From positions 124,001 to 188,000 of the forward strand of contig CAVWCL010000004.1 in the NCBI GenBank assembly GCA_963753485.1: 64,000 nt of DNA, read 5' to 3'. The notes beneath the pieces are model-generated. The model made no database searches, was not told where the DNA came from, and saw only the letters and a list, made by a program, of their open reading frames with translations. The position numbers and the translations under genes are program-made. Origin of the DNA: CAWDLX01 sp963753485. Lineage in GTDB: Bacteria; Actinomycetota; Actinomycetes; Mycobacteriales; Micromonosporaceae. Below, one piece after another: positions 7,755-16,336 of this stretch. Position 1 is the first letter of the stretch. Every line of letters begins with the position of its first letter.

Positions 7755-9017
7755 ATGACAGCGCACCCCGCGGCGACAGGTGCCGCCGCAGTGGTCGAGC
7801 AGGTGTGGCGACAGGAGTCGTCCCGCCTGCTCGGCGCGCTGTTACGGATCACCAGAGACCTTGACCGCGCCGAAGACCTCGCGCAGGAGGCGCTCGCGGC
7901 CGCGCTGGCGCAGTGGCCAACGTCCGGCGTACCGGAGAGCCCAGGCGCGTGGCTGATGACCGCCGCCAAGCGGCGTGCGATCGACCAGTTCCGGGCGGGC
8001 GAGCGCCAGCTCCGCGCCTACGCGACTGTCTCGGCCGAGGTGGCGCAGTCATACCTGGAGGCGTTCACAGTCGATCACATCGAGGACGACGTGCTGCGGC
8101 TGATCTTCGTGTGCTGCCACCCGTCCCTGACCGACGACACCCGCACGGTCCTCACGCTGCGCCTGGTCGCCGGCCTGACCACACGGGAGATAGCCCGCGC
8201 CTACCTCACCTCCGAGGCGACCGTGGCCACCCGGATCTCGCGGGCGAAGGGGACGCTGAACCGCGAGCGCGCCGCCATGGAGGAGCCGACCGGACCCGAG
8301 CGCGTCGCCCGGCTGGCTTCGGTCATGACCGTGATCTACCTACTCTTCAACGAGGGGTACGCCGCGACGGCCGGCGTCAACTGGACCCGTCCAGCGCTGT
8401 GCGCGGAGGCCGTACGGGTTGCCGCGTTGCTGGTCACGCTCGTACCAAAGGACCCGGAGGCCCATGGCCTGCTCGCACTCCTCGAGCTGCAATCCTCGCG
8501 GCTGTCCGCGCGCGTGGACGCCTCCGGCGACCCCATCCTGCTCAATGACCAGGACCGCGCCCGCTGGGACCGGGCGGCCATCTCCCGCGGATTCGCCGCG
8601 TTGGGTGTGGCGCTGGCATTGGGCGGCGACGGGCCGTACGTGCTGCAGGCGGCGATCGCGGCCGAACACGCCCGCGCCGTTTCGGTGCAGACGACTGACT
8701 GGGCGCGAATCGCCTCGCTCTACGAGACACTGGCCGGTGCCACGGGTTCGGCGGTGGTGCAACTCAACCGCGCGGTTGCCCTGGGCATGGCTCACGGCCC
8801 CCAGGTCGGACTCGCGCTCGTCGATGAGATCGCCGGAGCTCTGCCAGACTTCCATCTCGTGCCGGCGGTCCGCGGTGACCTGCTGGCAAAGCTCGGCCGC
8901 ACCGATGAGGCGGCGGCGCAGTTCGACCACGCGGCGGAACTCACCAGCAACGACGGCGAGCGTGCGCTCATGCGATCGCGGGCCGCCGCGTGCCGCGGAC
9001 ACACCAGGGCAGATTGA
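7755..9017 (+). CDS. ECF42-type RNA polymerase sigma factor with C-terminal TPR-like extension
   Basis: A 420-residue protein. Residues about 15-85 are sigma region 2 (RITRDLDRAEDLAQEAL, then AWLMTAAKRRAIDQFR), and about 130-180 are region 4 with the helix-turn-helix TTREIARAYLTSEATVATRISRAK. The remaining ~230 residues are a helical TPR-like extension typical of ECF42. This class has no anti-sigma factor; the extension and the DGPF partner are thought to govern activity. The ATG at 7755 lies 7 bp after the DGPF gene stop. The frame stays open upstream but runs there through the DGPF gene, so it is not used. Confidence 0.9.
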   Translation: MTAHPAATGAAAVVEQVWRQESSRLLGALLRITRDLDRAEDLAQEALAAALAQWPTSGVPESPGAWLMTAAKRRAIDQFRAGERQLRAYATVSAEVAQSYLEAFTVDHIEDDVLRLIFVCCHPSLTDDTRTVLTLRLVAGLTTREIARAYLTSEATVATRISRAKGTLNRERAAMEEPTGPERVARLASVMTVIYLLFNEGYAATAGVNWTRPALCAEAVRVAALLVTLVPKDPEAHGLLALLELQSSRLSARVDASGDPILLNDQDRARWDRAAISRGFAALGVALALGGDGPYVLQAAIAAEHARAVSVQTTDWARIASLYETLAGATGSAVVQLNRAVALGMAHGPQVGLALVDEIAGALPDFHLVPAVRGDLLAKLGRTDEAAAQFDHAAELTSNDGERALMRSRAAACRGHTRAD

Positions 9018-9153
9018 TTGCGGGTGGTGCGGTCACCGCTCGCTGGGCCGAGGTGTGCGATGGGCAGCCGAGACTTCCGGTAGCTTGGCGCCATACCGGC
9101 GCGGAAGATCCGGGCAGACGCTGGCACCGCGCGGTTGGCGGAGAAGGACGGCG

Positions 9154-10002
9154 ATGGGCATGGGTGAGGTGCGGACGCTGCTCGCCGGTCGGGGCTTGGT
9201 CGAGTCACCGCGCTGGCATGGTGACCGGTTGTATTTCTCCGATTGGTCTGCTGGCGAGATCGTCGCCGTCGACCTGGATGGCTCCAGCGAGGTGGTCGCG
9301 CGCGTGGACTCGCTGCCGCTGTGCAGCGCGTGGCTTCCGGAGGATCGGCTGGTGATCGTCTCGTCGGCGGCCGGTCTGCTGCTGCGCCGGGAACCCGACG
9401 GGGCTCTGGTCACCCACGCCGACCTCGGCCAGCCGGGCTGGAATGACGTCGTGGCCGACGGCCGGGGCAATGTGTATGTCAACGGCGCCGGCTCCAACCC
9501 CATGGCCGACGAGGCGTTCCGGCCTGGTTGCATCGTCCTGGCCACGGCGGACGGTTCGGTACGGCGGGTCGCCGACGACATCGCATTTCCGAACGGAATG
9601 GCGGTGACAGCCGACAATTCAACGCTGATCGTCGCGGATTCCTACCGGCACAGCCTGGTCGCCTTCGACATCGGCGCGGACGGCGGGTTGTCCCATCGGC
9701 GGGTCTGGGCCGACGTGGGCGAGGGCACGCCGGACGGCATCTGCGTGGACGCGCAGAACGCCGCCTGGTATGCCGACGTGCCCAACCGGCGATGCGTCCG
9801 CGTCGCCGAGGGCGGCGCGGTGCTGCAGCAGGTCAACCTGGACCGCGGCGGCTTCGCCTGCACGTTGGGCGGGCCCGACGGGACGACGCTGTTCATCACG
9901 GCCGCTTCGTGGCGGGGCATGACCGAGTCCGAGATGGTGACGCCGGGCAGCGGCCAGGTGCTCACCACCCAGGTCGATGTGCCGGGGGCGGGCTGGCCGT
10001 GA
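9154..10002 (+). CDS. SMP-30/gluconolactonase/LRE family protein
   Basis: A 282-residue six-bladed beta-propeller of the SMP-30 type, which are calcium- or zinc-dependent lactonases. It shows E17 in ESPRWHGDRLYFSDW, N101 in GWNDVVADGRGNVYVN, N149 in FPNGMAVT and D199 in TPDGICVD, matching the family's metal and substrate ligands. The start ATG follows GGAGAAGG. The gene is 137 bp downstream of the ECF42 sigma factor on the same strand. Its own promoter-like TAGCTT lies at 9081-9086, so it may be separate. The sugar lactone substrate is unknown. Confidence 0.87.
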   Translation: MGMGEVRTLLAGRGLVESPRWHGDRLYFSDWSAGEIVAVDLDGSSEVVARVDSLPLCSAWLPEDRLVIVSSAAGLLLRREPDGALVTHADLGQPGWNDVVADGRGNVYVNGAGSNPMADEAFRPGCIVLATADGSVRRVADDIAFPNGMAVTADNSTLIVADSYRHSLVAFDIGADGGLSHRRVWADVGEGTPDGICVDAQNAAWYADVPNRRCVRVAEGGAVLQQVNLDRGGFACTLGGPDGTTLFITAASWRGMTESEMVTPGSGQVLTTQVDVPGAGWP

Positions 10003-10039
10003 TGTCCGGACCGCACCCTAAGGGGCTAAAAGGCGTCCA

Positions 10040-10600
10040 TCACGTGACCGTCGAGGCCACAACATCGATCGTGAGCACTGGCTGACCGAGGATGAAGATC
10101 ACCCCGTCGTTGCTCACCGAGGCCTCCGCGATCACCACACAGCCAGCCGTCGCGCGGGAGTCCAATGGCAGGTAGCGCGTGGTGGCCAGGCTCTCTGCGT
10201 CAAGGGAGTCATACGGCGAGCCGGGAGCGCTGTCGAACGGCTCCATCGCGGCGCCGGCCGGCAGGAACTCCGCGGACGGGCCGCCCTCGTCGAGGCAGTC
10301 CAGCGCGATACGCACCCGGCAGTAGCCGAACACACCGACGGCGGACTGGCATCGGCTGCTGACGGTGAACCGCGCGATGAGCAGATCGCCGCCGCCCCAG
10401 GTGCCCGACGTGGTCAGGTCGCTCAGCAGGGTCCAGCTCGTGGTGGTCACCACCACGGCAGCGCCAGAGTGCACGTACTCCTTGCGGGACTTGCCCTGGA
10501 ACTGGTTGGCCGCGGCGACGGCGATGCCGGCCGTCACCAGGATCACAGCCGCGACGATGGCCACGACCGAAACCGTCCAGCGGCGACGAACTGCCCGCAT
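10040..10600 (-). CDS. Hypothetical exported or membrane-anchored protein
   Basis: A 186-residue protein with a basic start (MRAVRRRWT), one hydrophobic helix (about 10-31) and an extracellular domain with three or four Cys that could form disulfides (SSRCQ, GYCRV, ALDCLDEGG, TAGCVV). The helix has no clear signal peptidase site, so a membrane anchor is as likely as secretion. I do not recognise the domain. Start ATG is supported by GAGGTGAG just upstream. It converges on the SMP-30 gene with 37 bp between stops. Confidence 0.7.
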   Translation of the reverse strand: MRAVRRRWTVSVVAIVAAVILVTAGIAVAAANQFQGKSRKEYVHSGAAVVVTTTSWTLLSDLTTSGTWGGGDLLIARFTVSSRCQSAVGVFGYCRVRIALDCLDEGGPSAEFLPAGAAMEPFDSAPGSPYDSLDAESLATTRYLPLDSRATAGCVVIAEASVSNDGVIFILGQPVLTIDVVASTVT

Positions 10601-10957
10601 GACTCACCTCACAACGAACGCCCACTGGGTACGACTTCCGCCAGCCTGCGCGCCAGCGACCGCCGTACACAGTCGGCTAGCCGCCGACGAAGAGTCACGT
10701 GGCAGACACATAGTCGAGCCGGCATGGTCGGTCACTGCCGGCGGCGGGTGCCGACCGTCGGCGTGCTATCGACCCCCCACAAACTCAGGAGCGGGCTCGG
10801 CATCCCTTATGCCGTTATTGGTGTGCGTGTACGCAACAGAGATGGTTTGCCGTAGCGGCCACATGACATTGAGCAAGTCCGTCACCATCCAGCTCAAGGT
10901 GGTGACGATCGATGGATCACTCGGATTCACCGACAGCGCCGCCGTTAGGGGGTTCGG
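10601..10957. other. Gene-free region upstream of the secreted G1 peptidase
   Basis: 357 bp between two divergent genes. I see no coding frame with a sensible start. The stretch around 10790-10860 is lower in GC than its surroundings and probably contains promoters for one or both genes. No clear repeat or hairpin. Confidence 0.4.
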
Positions 10958-12040
10958 ATGCGGAAGTGTCCTGCGACATTGGTCGTCTTGACGATGGCCG
11001 CCGCATTGGGCGTCGTCGGTGTACAGGCCGCGGCCGCGGCCGCGGCCCCGGCGCCCGGCGTGAGTTGTCCGGAAGGGACGTACGCGCCCCTTGTCGGCAT
11101 TACCCACTACGACGACGGGGGTCTCGGGTACCGCTACCGAATCGGCCAGGAGATTCACGAGGTGCCGATCGCCCCGGCCGGTTTCAACCCGGCCACCGCG
11201 GCCAACGCGATGCTGGCCCGGTACGGCCTACCGGAGCGGCCCGCGGCGACGGATGTGGCCGGCATGCAGCGCTGGCACGGCCTCCTCGATGGCTGGAAGC
11301 GCAACACCGACGCTTCGTTGTGTGTCGGCACGGAGCGCAAATACCACCAGTTCATGCCGGCCACGCGTGCTGCGGTGGCGGGCACGGATGAAGCGACCAC
11401 CTACTCCGTGCAGTCCATCAACTGGGCGGGATATGTCGCCGACGCGGGGGCTGGCACGACGACGTACATCGCCGCCCAGGGCGACTTCGTCCACCCGACG
11501 TTGCACAGCCCGAACTGCTCGCCGAACGAGGAGGGCTCGTGGACCGGGATCGGCGGCTACCACTCGGGTCGCCTGATCCAGGCCGGCACCGAGATGAGTA
11601 CGAACCGGGCCTGGTATGAGTACCTGGGCAACAACGGTGCCGGGATCGCACCGGTCTACACGATCAATGTCCACCCGGGTGACCGGATCCACACGTACGA
11701 GGTCATCCAACGCTCCACGGGCCAGACGACGTTCTACGTCTATGACACCGCGACCGGCGTGAATAAGTCGGTCGTGCTGACCCTGTCCGTCTCCACGTAC
11801 TACGACGGCAGTTCGACCGCGTACATCGACGAGATGCCCAATCCGAACGTCAACTACTTGCGCAACTTCGGCAGCATCGCCTGGACCAACGCGCAGGCCC
11901 AGCGGACCAGCGGCACGTGGTACACGCTGCAGTCACAGAACGAGGTCGAGGTGATCCTGGTGTACGGCGGGATAACCAACGCGCACCCCGGCGCAATGAC
12001 CGGGTCGAAGACGTTCACCGAGCACTGGTATCACTGCTGA
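10958..12040 (+). CDS. Secreted glutamic peptidase, G1 (eqolisin) family
   Basis: A 360-residue secreted protein. Residues 1-30 are a signal peptide ending in an Ala-rich cleavage region; the propeptide-like stretch runs to about 145. The catalytic domain starts at INWAGYV (154-160), continues with the candidate catalytic Gln in AAQGDFVHP (Q174), WTGIGGY (195-201), LIQAGTE, and the candidate catalytic Glu in RAWYEYLG (E221), then HPGDRIHTYEV. This is the Gln/Glu dyad arrangement of G1 peptidases, acid proteases best known from fungi and present in some actinobacteria. Start ATG has AGGGGG five bases upstream. Its last 10 bp overlap the converging gene. Confidence 0.85.
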   Translation: MRKCPATLVVLTMAAALGVVGVQAAAAAAAPAPGVSCPEGTYAPLVGITHYDDGGLGYRYRIGQEIHEVPIAPAGFNPATAANAMLARYGLPERPAATDVAGMQRWHGLLDGWKRNTDASLCVGTERKYHQFMPATRAAVAGTDEATTYSVQSINWAGYVADAGAGTTTYIAAQGDFVHPTLHSPNCSPNEEGSWTGIGGYHSGRLIQAGTEMSTNRAWYEYLGNNGAGIAPVYTINVHPGDRIHTYEVIQRSTGQTTFYVYDTATGVNKSVVLTLSVSTYYDGSSTAYIDEMPNPNVNYLRNFGSIAWTNAQAQRTSGTWYTLQSQNEVEVILVYGGITNAHPGAMTGSKTFTEHWYHC

Positions 12041-12681
12041 TTCAGCGCACCGAGCAGCTCGTCGTTCGCCTGGCGCAGATGCCGGCCATCGCTCGCGGTC
12101 CGGCACCCGGTTCGCTCGACAACGATGAGCTGCTCGGTGTTTTGCATCCGCACGAGCAGGAGGTAATGGCTGCCGTCGTCGAATGGGCAGGACCGGAACC
12201 CACGCGGGGCCGGCGGCAGGCCATCAAGAAGCTCAGCCACCCTGGCGACCCGGTCCAGCGCCATCACGATGGTCCACTGCGGGATCTGCCCAGTCCCGTA
12301 GGCACACACCGTGATGGAGGTTGGCGTCCCGTCGAGGAATGGCCCGGCCGGCTCGACGGCTCCATTAACCTTGCCCGTCGGCTGAGCCGTCGGACAGGTG
12401 CCCGCAGCAGTGGGCGAGCCCGACCCGGGTGCGGCCGGTCTCACCGACTCCTGCGTGGAGGTCCGGTACAGCTGGACCGCAACGAACGATACGGCCAGGA
12501 CCAGCACGACCGCGCCGGCGGCGATCAGCGGGCGGAGCGCAGTCGGACGGACCTGTCGTGCGTTTCCCGCCGCACCGGCACTCGCCGCGAGCATCCGCCC
12601 GGGTTCGGCCGGGCCCGCAAGCTGGGCCGTGTCCCGCATGAGACGACGCAGTCTTTGATCGAATTGATCGCTCGGGGTCAT
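12031..12681 (-). CDS. Membrane protein coupled to SigE-type sigma factor (candidate anti-sigma factor)
   Basis: A 216-residue protein with an N-terminal cytoplasmic part of about 55 residues (QFDQRLRRLMRDTAQ), one membrane helix (PLIAAGAVVLVLAVSFVAVQL) and a Pro/Ser-rich linker leading to an extracellular domain with three Cys. Its ATG at 12681 overlaps the sigma factor stop as ATGA, which indicates translational coupling. Single-pass proteins in this position often restrain the sigma factor. No zinc-binding anti-sigma HxxxCxxC motif is visible, so that role is inferred from context. It overlaps the converging peptidase gene by 10 bp. Confidence 0.75.
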   Translation of the reverse strand: MTPSDQFDQRLRRLMRDTAQLAGPAEPGRMLAASAGAAGNARQVRPTALRPLIAAGAVVLVLAVSFVAVQLYRTSTQESVRPAAPGSGSPTAAGTCPTAQPTGKVNGAVEPAGPFLDGTPTSITVCAYGTGQIPQWTIVMALDRVARVAELLDGLPPAPRGFRSCPFDDGSHYLLLVRMQNTEQLIVVERTGCRTASDGRHLRQANDELLGALNQQ

Positions 12682-13169
12682 GGTTGGCCCTCCATCTGCA
12701 CCTGGTCCAACAGTGCTCGCATGGACCGCATGGCCTTGGCGGCCTGGCTCTTGACCGTGCCGACGCTGCACCCGAGCGTTGCGGCGGTGTCCACCTCGGA
12801 GAGATCCTCGTAGTAGCGCAGCACCAAGGTGGCCCGCTGTCGCGCAGGCAGCCGGGCGAGGGTCGCGAGTAACACGATGCGAAGGTCATGGTCCTCGGTA
12901 CGAGCCGAGATTTCCGGCAGGTTCGACGCCGGCCGCTCGAAGAAGCTCCGCCGACGGCGCCAGCTCAGGTATGTGGTGAGTAGGGTCCGGCGCACGTACG
13001 CGTCTGGCCGGCCACGTTCGGCGAGGTCGGACCATTTCGGCCAGACCTTCATCAGCGCCGTTTGGACGAGATCCTCGGCGGCATGCCGATCACCCGTCAG
13101 GAGGAAGGCCGTATGCAGCAGCCGGGTGCACTCGGCCGCCACATACTCCTCGATCGTGGTCACGCTCAC
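12678..13169 (-). CDS. SigE-family (ECF) RNA polymerase sigma factor
   Basis: A 163-residue ECF sigma factor of the actinobacterial SigE family. Region 2 spans about 10-75 (LLTGDRHAAEDLVQTALMKVW, with the conserved Trp). Region 4 spans about 105-155 (LARLPARQRATLVLRYYED, then the helix-turn-helix SEVDTAATLGCSVGTVKSQ). The GTG start is preceded by GAGAGGGG. Its stop overlaps the start of a single-pass membrane protein as ATGA, so the two form a regulatory pair, probably sensing an extracellular signal. Targets are unknown; the neighbouring secreted G1 peptidase is a candidate. Confidence 0.92.
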   Translation of the reverse strand: MSVTTIEEYVAAECTRLLHTAFLLTGDRHAAEDLVQTALMKVWPKWSDLAERGRPDAYVRRTLLTTYLSWRRRRSFFERPASNLPEISARTEDHDLRIVLLATLARLPARQRATLVLRYYEDLSEVDTAATLGCSVGTVKSQAAKAMRSMRALLDQVQMEGQP

Positions 13170-13333
13170 CCCTCTCGCCTGTTACACGTGGTGGCGCGCC
13201 CAAGGGGTTGCCCGGCCGAGGCCGAGACGGTCGCCCTCCATCCGGCGACAGCGTAGTCCTGGACGTTACCTGACCCGGAGCGCGCCGATCTCCTGGCGAG
13301 AGCGAACCGGGCGGTGGCACGCCCAACCTCGGC

Positions 13334-13849
13334 TCAGCAGTCAAACACCGACCAGCAGATGGCGTTGCGCAACCGCTGATCGTCAAGTACCAGCTCGCGA
13401 ATCGCCCCCGGCAGCTGGTCACGCTGCCATCGGCACTCGAGTCGCCGTGCGGTCTCGCCCTCGCCTTGCGGCGCGGCGGCCTGCGCGGCCTTGATCGCAT
13501 AGGCGGCCGCCCCGAGCTCGTGCGCGGCGACATGTGCGACGACCCCGGCCTGCCCCGCGGCGTACGCGGCCTGCCGCGCGGCCCCACGGAGGTCTCTGGC
13601 CGCACCCATGGCGTGGCCGCCCGCCGCCCGAGCCTGCATCATCCTGACCTCGCCACGCACCCAGGCACGGACATGCTCGATCGCCTGCCGTGGTCGTGGA
13701 TCCTCAGGGCGAGCCGACTCGAACAGGTCGAGGACGTGCTCGGCGCACGATGCCGCCCACAGAGCCAGGAGATGGTGATCCGAGTCAGTGAGGGTGCCAC
13801 CACGGCGAATCGTCACGAAGCGAGGGTCCCGGACCTTCGGGAGGATCAC
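13334..13849 (-). CDS. Imm-5-like putative immunity protein
   Basis: A 171-residue mostly helical protein containing DHHLLALWAASCAEHVLDLF, then a long Ala-rich helical stretch ending AAHELGAAAYAIKAA. This pattern matches a family annotated as Imm-5-like putative immunity proteins linked to polymorphic toxins. The GTG start has AAAGGAG nine bases upstream. No toxin gene is adjacent, so it appears to be an orphan immunity gene. The assignment rests on overall resemblance, since the family has no short catalytic signature. Confidence 0.65.
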   Translation of the reverse strand: MILPKVRDPRFVTIRRGGTLTDSDHHLLALWAASCAEHVLDLFESARPEDPRPRQAIEHVRAWVRGEVRMMQARAAGGHAMGAARDLRGAARQAAYAAGQAGVVAHVAAHELGAAAYAIKAAQAAAPQGEGETARRLECRWQRDQLPGAIRELVLDDQRLRNAICWSVFDC

Positions 13850-13867
13850 GCCTGGGCACTCCTTTAT

Positions 13868-13895
13868 GCTTGCATCCGCCGGCTTGCATCCGCCG
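13868..13895. repeat. 14 bp tandem duplication upstream of immunity-like gene
   Basis: GCTTGCATCCGCCG occurs twice in direct succession in the promoter region between the immunity-like gene and the S33 peptidase gene. Possibly slippage, possibly a doubled regulator site. Confidence 0.6.
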
Positions 13896-14038
13896 AACCC
13901 AACCTGGGCCCGCCGGCGACCGGCCGCACTTTCAACCGTAGCGTCGTTCGAGCATCAGAGCGGACCTTCGCGTCATTGGGCAAGGCTTAGGCTGCTGGCA
14001 GGTGCGGCGCGCGTGCCGGAGACGCGGAGGGACAGCAG

Positions 14039-14992
14039 ATGCAGCCGGTCAGTAGCTACCTGGACTACTCCGGCCGGGACGACGTGCTCGGCGGGGGTGC
14101 GCGGAAGATCGCGGTTGGCACGCCGGCCGGTACCTACCGGGTGTGGGTGAAGCGGATCGGGAACAATCCGCGCTTGCAGGTCCTGCTGCTGCATGGCGGG
14201 CCCGGATCGACCCACGAGTACCTGGAGGCATGTGACAGCTTCCTACCCGCCGCGGGGATCGAGTATTACTACTACGACCAGCTCGGCTCCGGGTTCAGCG
14301 ATCAGCCGGATCAGCCTTCGTTGTGGGAATTGGACCGCTTCGTTGACGAGGTCGAGCAGGTCCGCCGCGCGCTCGGGCTGGAGCGTGACAGCTTCGTGCT
14401 GTTAGGCCATTCCTGGGGCGGGATTCTCGCCATCGAATACGCACTTAGCTACCAGCGGCATCTGCGCGGGTTGGTCATCTCCAACATGATGGCCAGCGTC
14501 CCAGCGTATAACGAATTCGCCGAGCGGGTGCTGATGCCGCAGATGGACCAAGCCGCGCTCGCCGAGATCAAGGAACTGGAGGCCAATGGGCACCACGAGA
14601 ACCCCCGATACATGGAACTGCTGATGGAGCAGCACTACGTGCATCATGTCCTGCGGATGCCGGTGCAGGATTGGCCGGATCCGGTACACCGCGGGTTCGA
14701 CCACATCAATCCGGCCATCTACGTGACCATGCAGGGCCCCAGCGAGCTGGGCATCAGCGCGCAGGCCACACTGGCGCACTGGGACCGAACCACGGAGCTG
14801 GCGTCGATCGACGTGCCGGCTCTGGTCATCGGCGCTGAGCACGACACGATGGACCCGGCGCATATGCAGATGATGGCCAGCCGCCTGCCGCAGGGCCGAT
14901 ACCTGCATTGTCCGCATGGCAGCCACCTGGCGATGTACGACGACCAGCGGGTGTACTTCGCCGGTCTGATCGATTTCCTGTCCGGGCTGTAA
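14039..14992 (+). CDS. Proline iminopeptidase-family alpha/beta hydrolase (S33)
   Basis: A 317-residue alpha/beta hydrolase. It has the oxyanion-hole motif HGGPG (52-56), the nucleophile elbow GHSWGG with Ser125, an acid in GAEHDTMDP and a His in HGSHLAMYDD near the C-terminus. HGGPGxxHxYL is typical of proline iminopeptidases and related amino-acid amide hydrolases that remove N-terminal residues from peptides in the cytoplasm. No signal peptide is present. The ATG is preceded by GGAGGGA. A TAGGCT -10-like box at 13988 would give a short 5' leader. Monocistronic. Confidence 0.88.
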   Translation: MQPVSSYLDYSGRDDVLGGGARKIAVGTPAGTYRVWVKRIGNNPRLQVLLLHGGPGSTHEYLEACDSFLPAAGIEYYYYDQLGSGFSDQPDQPSLWELDRFVDEVEQVRRALGLERDSFVLLGHSWGGILAIEYALSYQRHLRGLVISNMMASVPAYNEFAERVLMPQMDQAALAEIKELEANGHHENPRYMELLMEQHYVHHVLRMPVQDWPDPVHRGFDHINPAIYVTMQGPSELGISAQATLAHWDRTTELASIDVPALVIGAEHDTMDPAHMQMMASRLPQGRYLHCPHGSHLAMYDDQRVYFAGLIDFLSGL

Positions 14993-15110
14993 CGCCCGCT
15001 CGTCCCGCCGGCGGCTGAGCGGCGTGGGCCCTGCCCCCCGACCTCCTCGTCCATCAATGCTCGGCCGAGACTTGATCACTATCCGGAAGGAGATCGTCTG
15101 GAATGGGCGC

Positions 15111-15116
15111 TACAGT
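15111..15116 (+). promoter_or_regulatory. -10 box of leaderless promoter for two-module VOC protein
   Basis: TACAGT ends seven bases before the ATG at 15124, the spacing repeated at several other genes in the window. If used, it makes the upstream ATG at 15103 untranslated. Confidence 0.5.
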
Positions 15117-15123
15117 GCCGGGC

Positions 15124-16299
15124 ATGACAGAGATCGGAACGGATTGGCGGGTGGTCGATGGCGTTGCGACGGCATGGTTCGACGCGCCTTCGCTGATCGA
15201 GGGGGCTGCGCTGGCCGGGCGCATCGTGGAGCTGTCGGCCGAGATCGTGGTCGACCTGCGCGCGACCGGCCTGCGGGTGCGCCTCGACTCCGACAAGCAC
15301 GCCGAGGCGGTGTCGGCGGCTGCGCGGGATCTCGGGCTGGCCGCGAACCCTGCCGTGCCGCAGCAGCTGAGCGTCGTGTTCGAATCCGCGAACCCGTCTG
15401 GGGTGAGGCGGTTCTGGCAGCGCGTGCTTGACTACGCGCCCGGGGAGGACGGCGGTTTGGCGGATCCGTTGCGGCGCGACCCCGCGATCCGGATCCGGCC
15501 CTCGACCGATTCCCGGCCGTTGCGAAACCGCATCCACCTCGACGTGGTGCGGCCGGCCGCGGCGGTCGAGCAGGCGAGTCTTGGTGAGGCATCGGGACCG
15601 TTCGGGGTCTGTCACACCGACCCCGACGGCAACGAGGTCGACCTGGTGCCGGGCGCGGCGCTCGGCGAGCGGATCGGGACAGCCGACTGGCAGGCGGTGT
15701 TCGGCGCGATGGCGTGCTACCGCATCGCCTCGCCGACGCAGCAGCGTGACCTGGCCGCCGCAGCGGCGACGCTGGCCGACGACACGGGCTTCCCGCTGCT
15801 GGTCGACCTGCGCCCTGGGCTCGTGATCATCGACAGCGGTAAGGACCAGTGGGACGACGAGGCCCACGGCCTCGAGCTCGACTTCACCGACCTCGCCGGA
15901 AACCTCCAGACCGCTGCCCGCGAACTCGGCGCCACCGCAGATCCGGGGCTGCCGCGCTTCGTTCAGCTCTTCCTCGACGCCGCCGACGTCGCCGCGGTCC
16001 GCGCGTTCTGGGTCGCCGCACTCGGATACACCCACGACCGGCGAGCCGAGGCCAGCGACATCCACGACCCGCGGCGGCTGAACCCGGTGCTGGTGTTCCA
16101 AGAGCTCGACGCTTCGGAGACGGAGCGGCGCCGGCAGCGCAACCGCATCCATTTCGAGCTCGCGGTGCCGTCGGACCTCGCGCAGACGCGCCTCGCCACG
16201 ACCGTCGCAGCCGGTGGCCGGCTCCTTGACGAGTCGGAGGATCGCTGGCGGGTCGCCGACCCCGAAGGCAACGAATTGGTGATCGTCACGCGGCCGTGA
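15124..16299 (+). CDS. Duplicated pterin-dehydratase-like plus glyoxalase-like (VOC) protein
   Basis: A 391-residue protein built as two similar modules. Each has about 80 residues resembling pterin-4a-carbinolamine dehydratase (first IGTDWRVVDGVATAWFDAP, second IGTADWQAVFGAMACYRI), followed by a glyoxalase-like VOC half (first QQLSVVFESANPSGVRRFWQ to DPDGNEVDLV; second RFVQLFLDAADVAAVRAFW to DPEGNELVIV). Similar two-module proteins occur in actinobacteria without known function. The ATG at 15124 is chosen because TACAGT lies seven bases upstream. An ATG at 15103 with GGAAGGAG ten bases upstream is the alternative and would add seven residues. Confidence 0.78.
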   Translation: MTEIGTDWRVVDGVATAWFDAPSLIEGAALAGRIVELSAEIVVDLRATGLRVRLDSDKHAEAVSAAARDLGLAANPAVPQQLSVVFESANPSGVRRFWQRVLDYAPGEDGGLADPLRRDPAIRIRPSTDSRPLRNRIHLDVVRPAAAVEQASLGEASGPFGVCHTDPDGNEVDLVPGAALGERIGTADWQAVFGAMACYRIASPTQQRDLAAAAATLADDTGFPLLVDLRPGLVIIDSGKDQWDDEAHGLELDFTDLAGNLQTAARELGATADPGLPRFVQLFLDAADVAAVRAFWVAALGYTHDRRAEASDIHDPRRLNPVLVFQELDASETERRRQRNRIHFELAVPSDLAQTRLATTVAAGGRLLDESEDRWRVADPEGNELVIVTRP

Positions 16300-16336
16300 G
16301 GCATCCCGGAGTCGGGCCTTCGCCAGCCGGCTCAGT

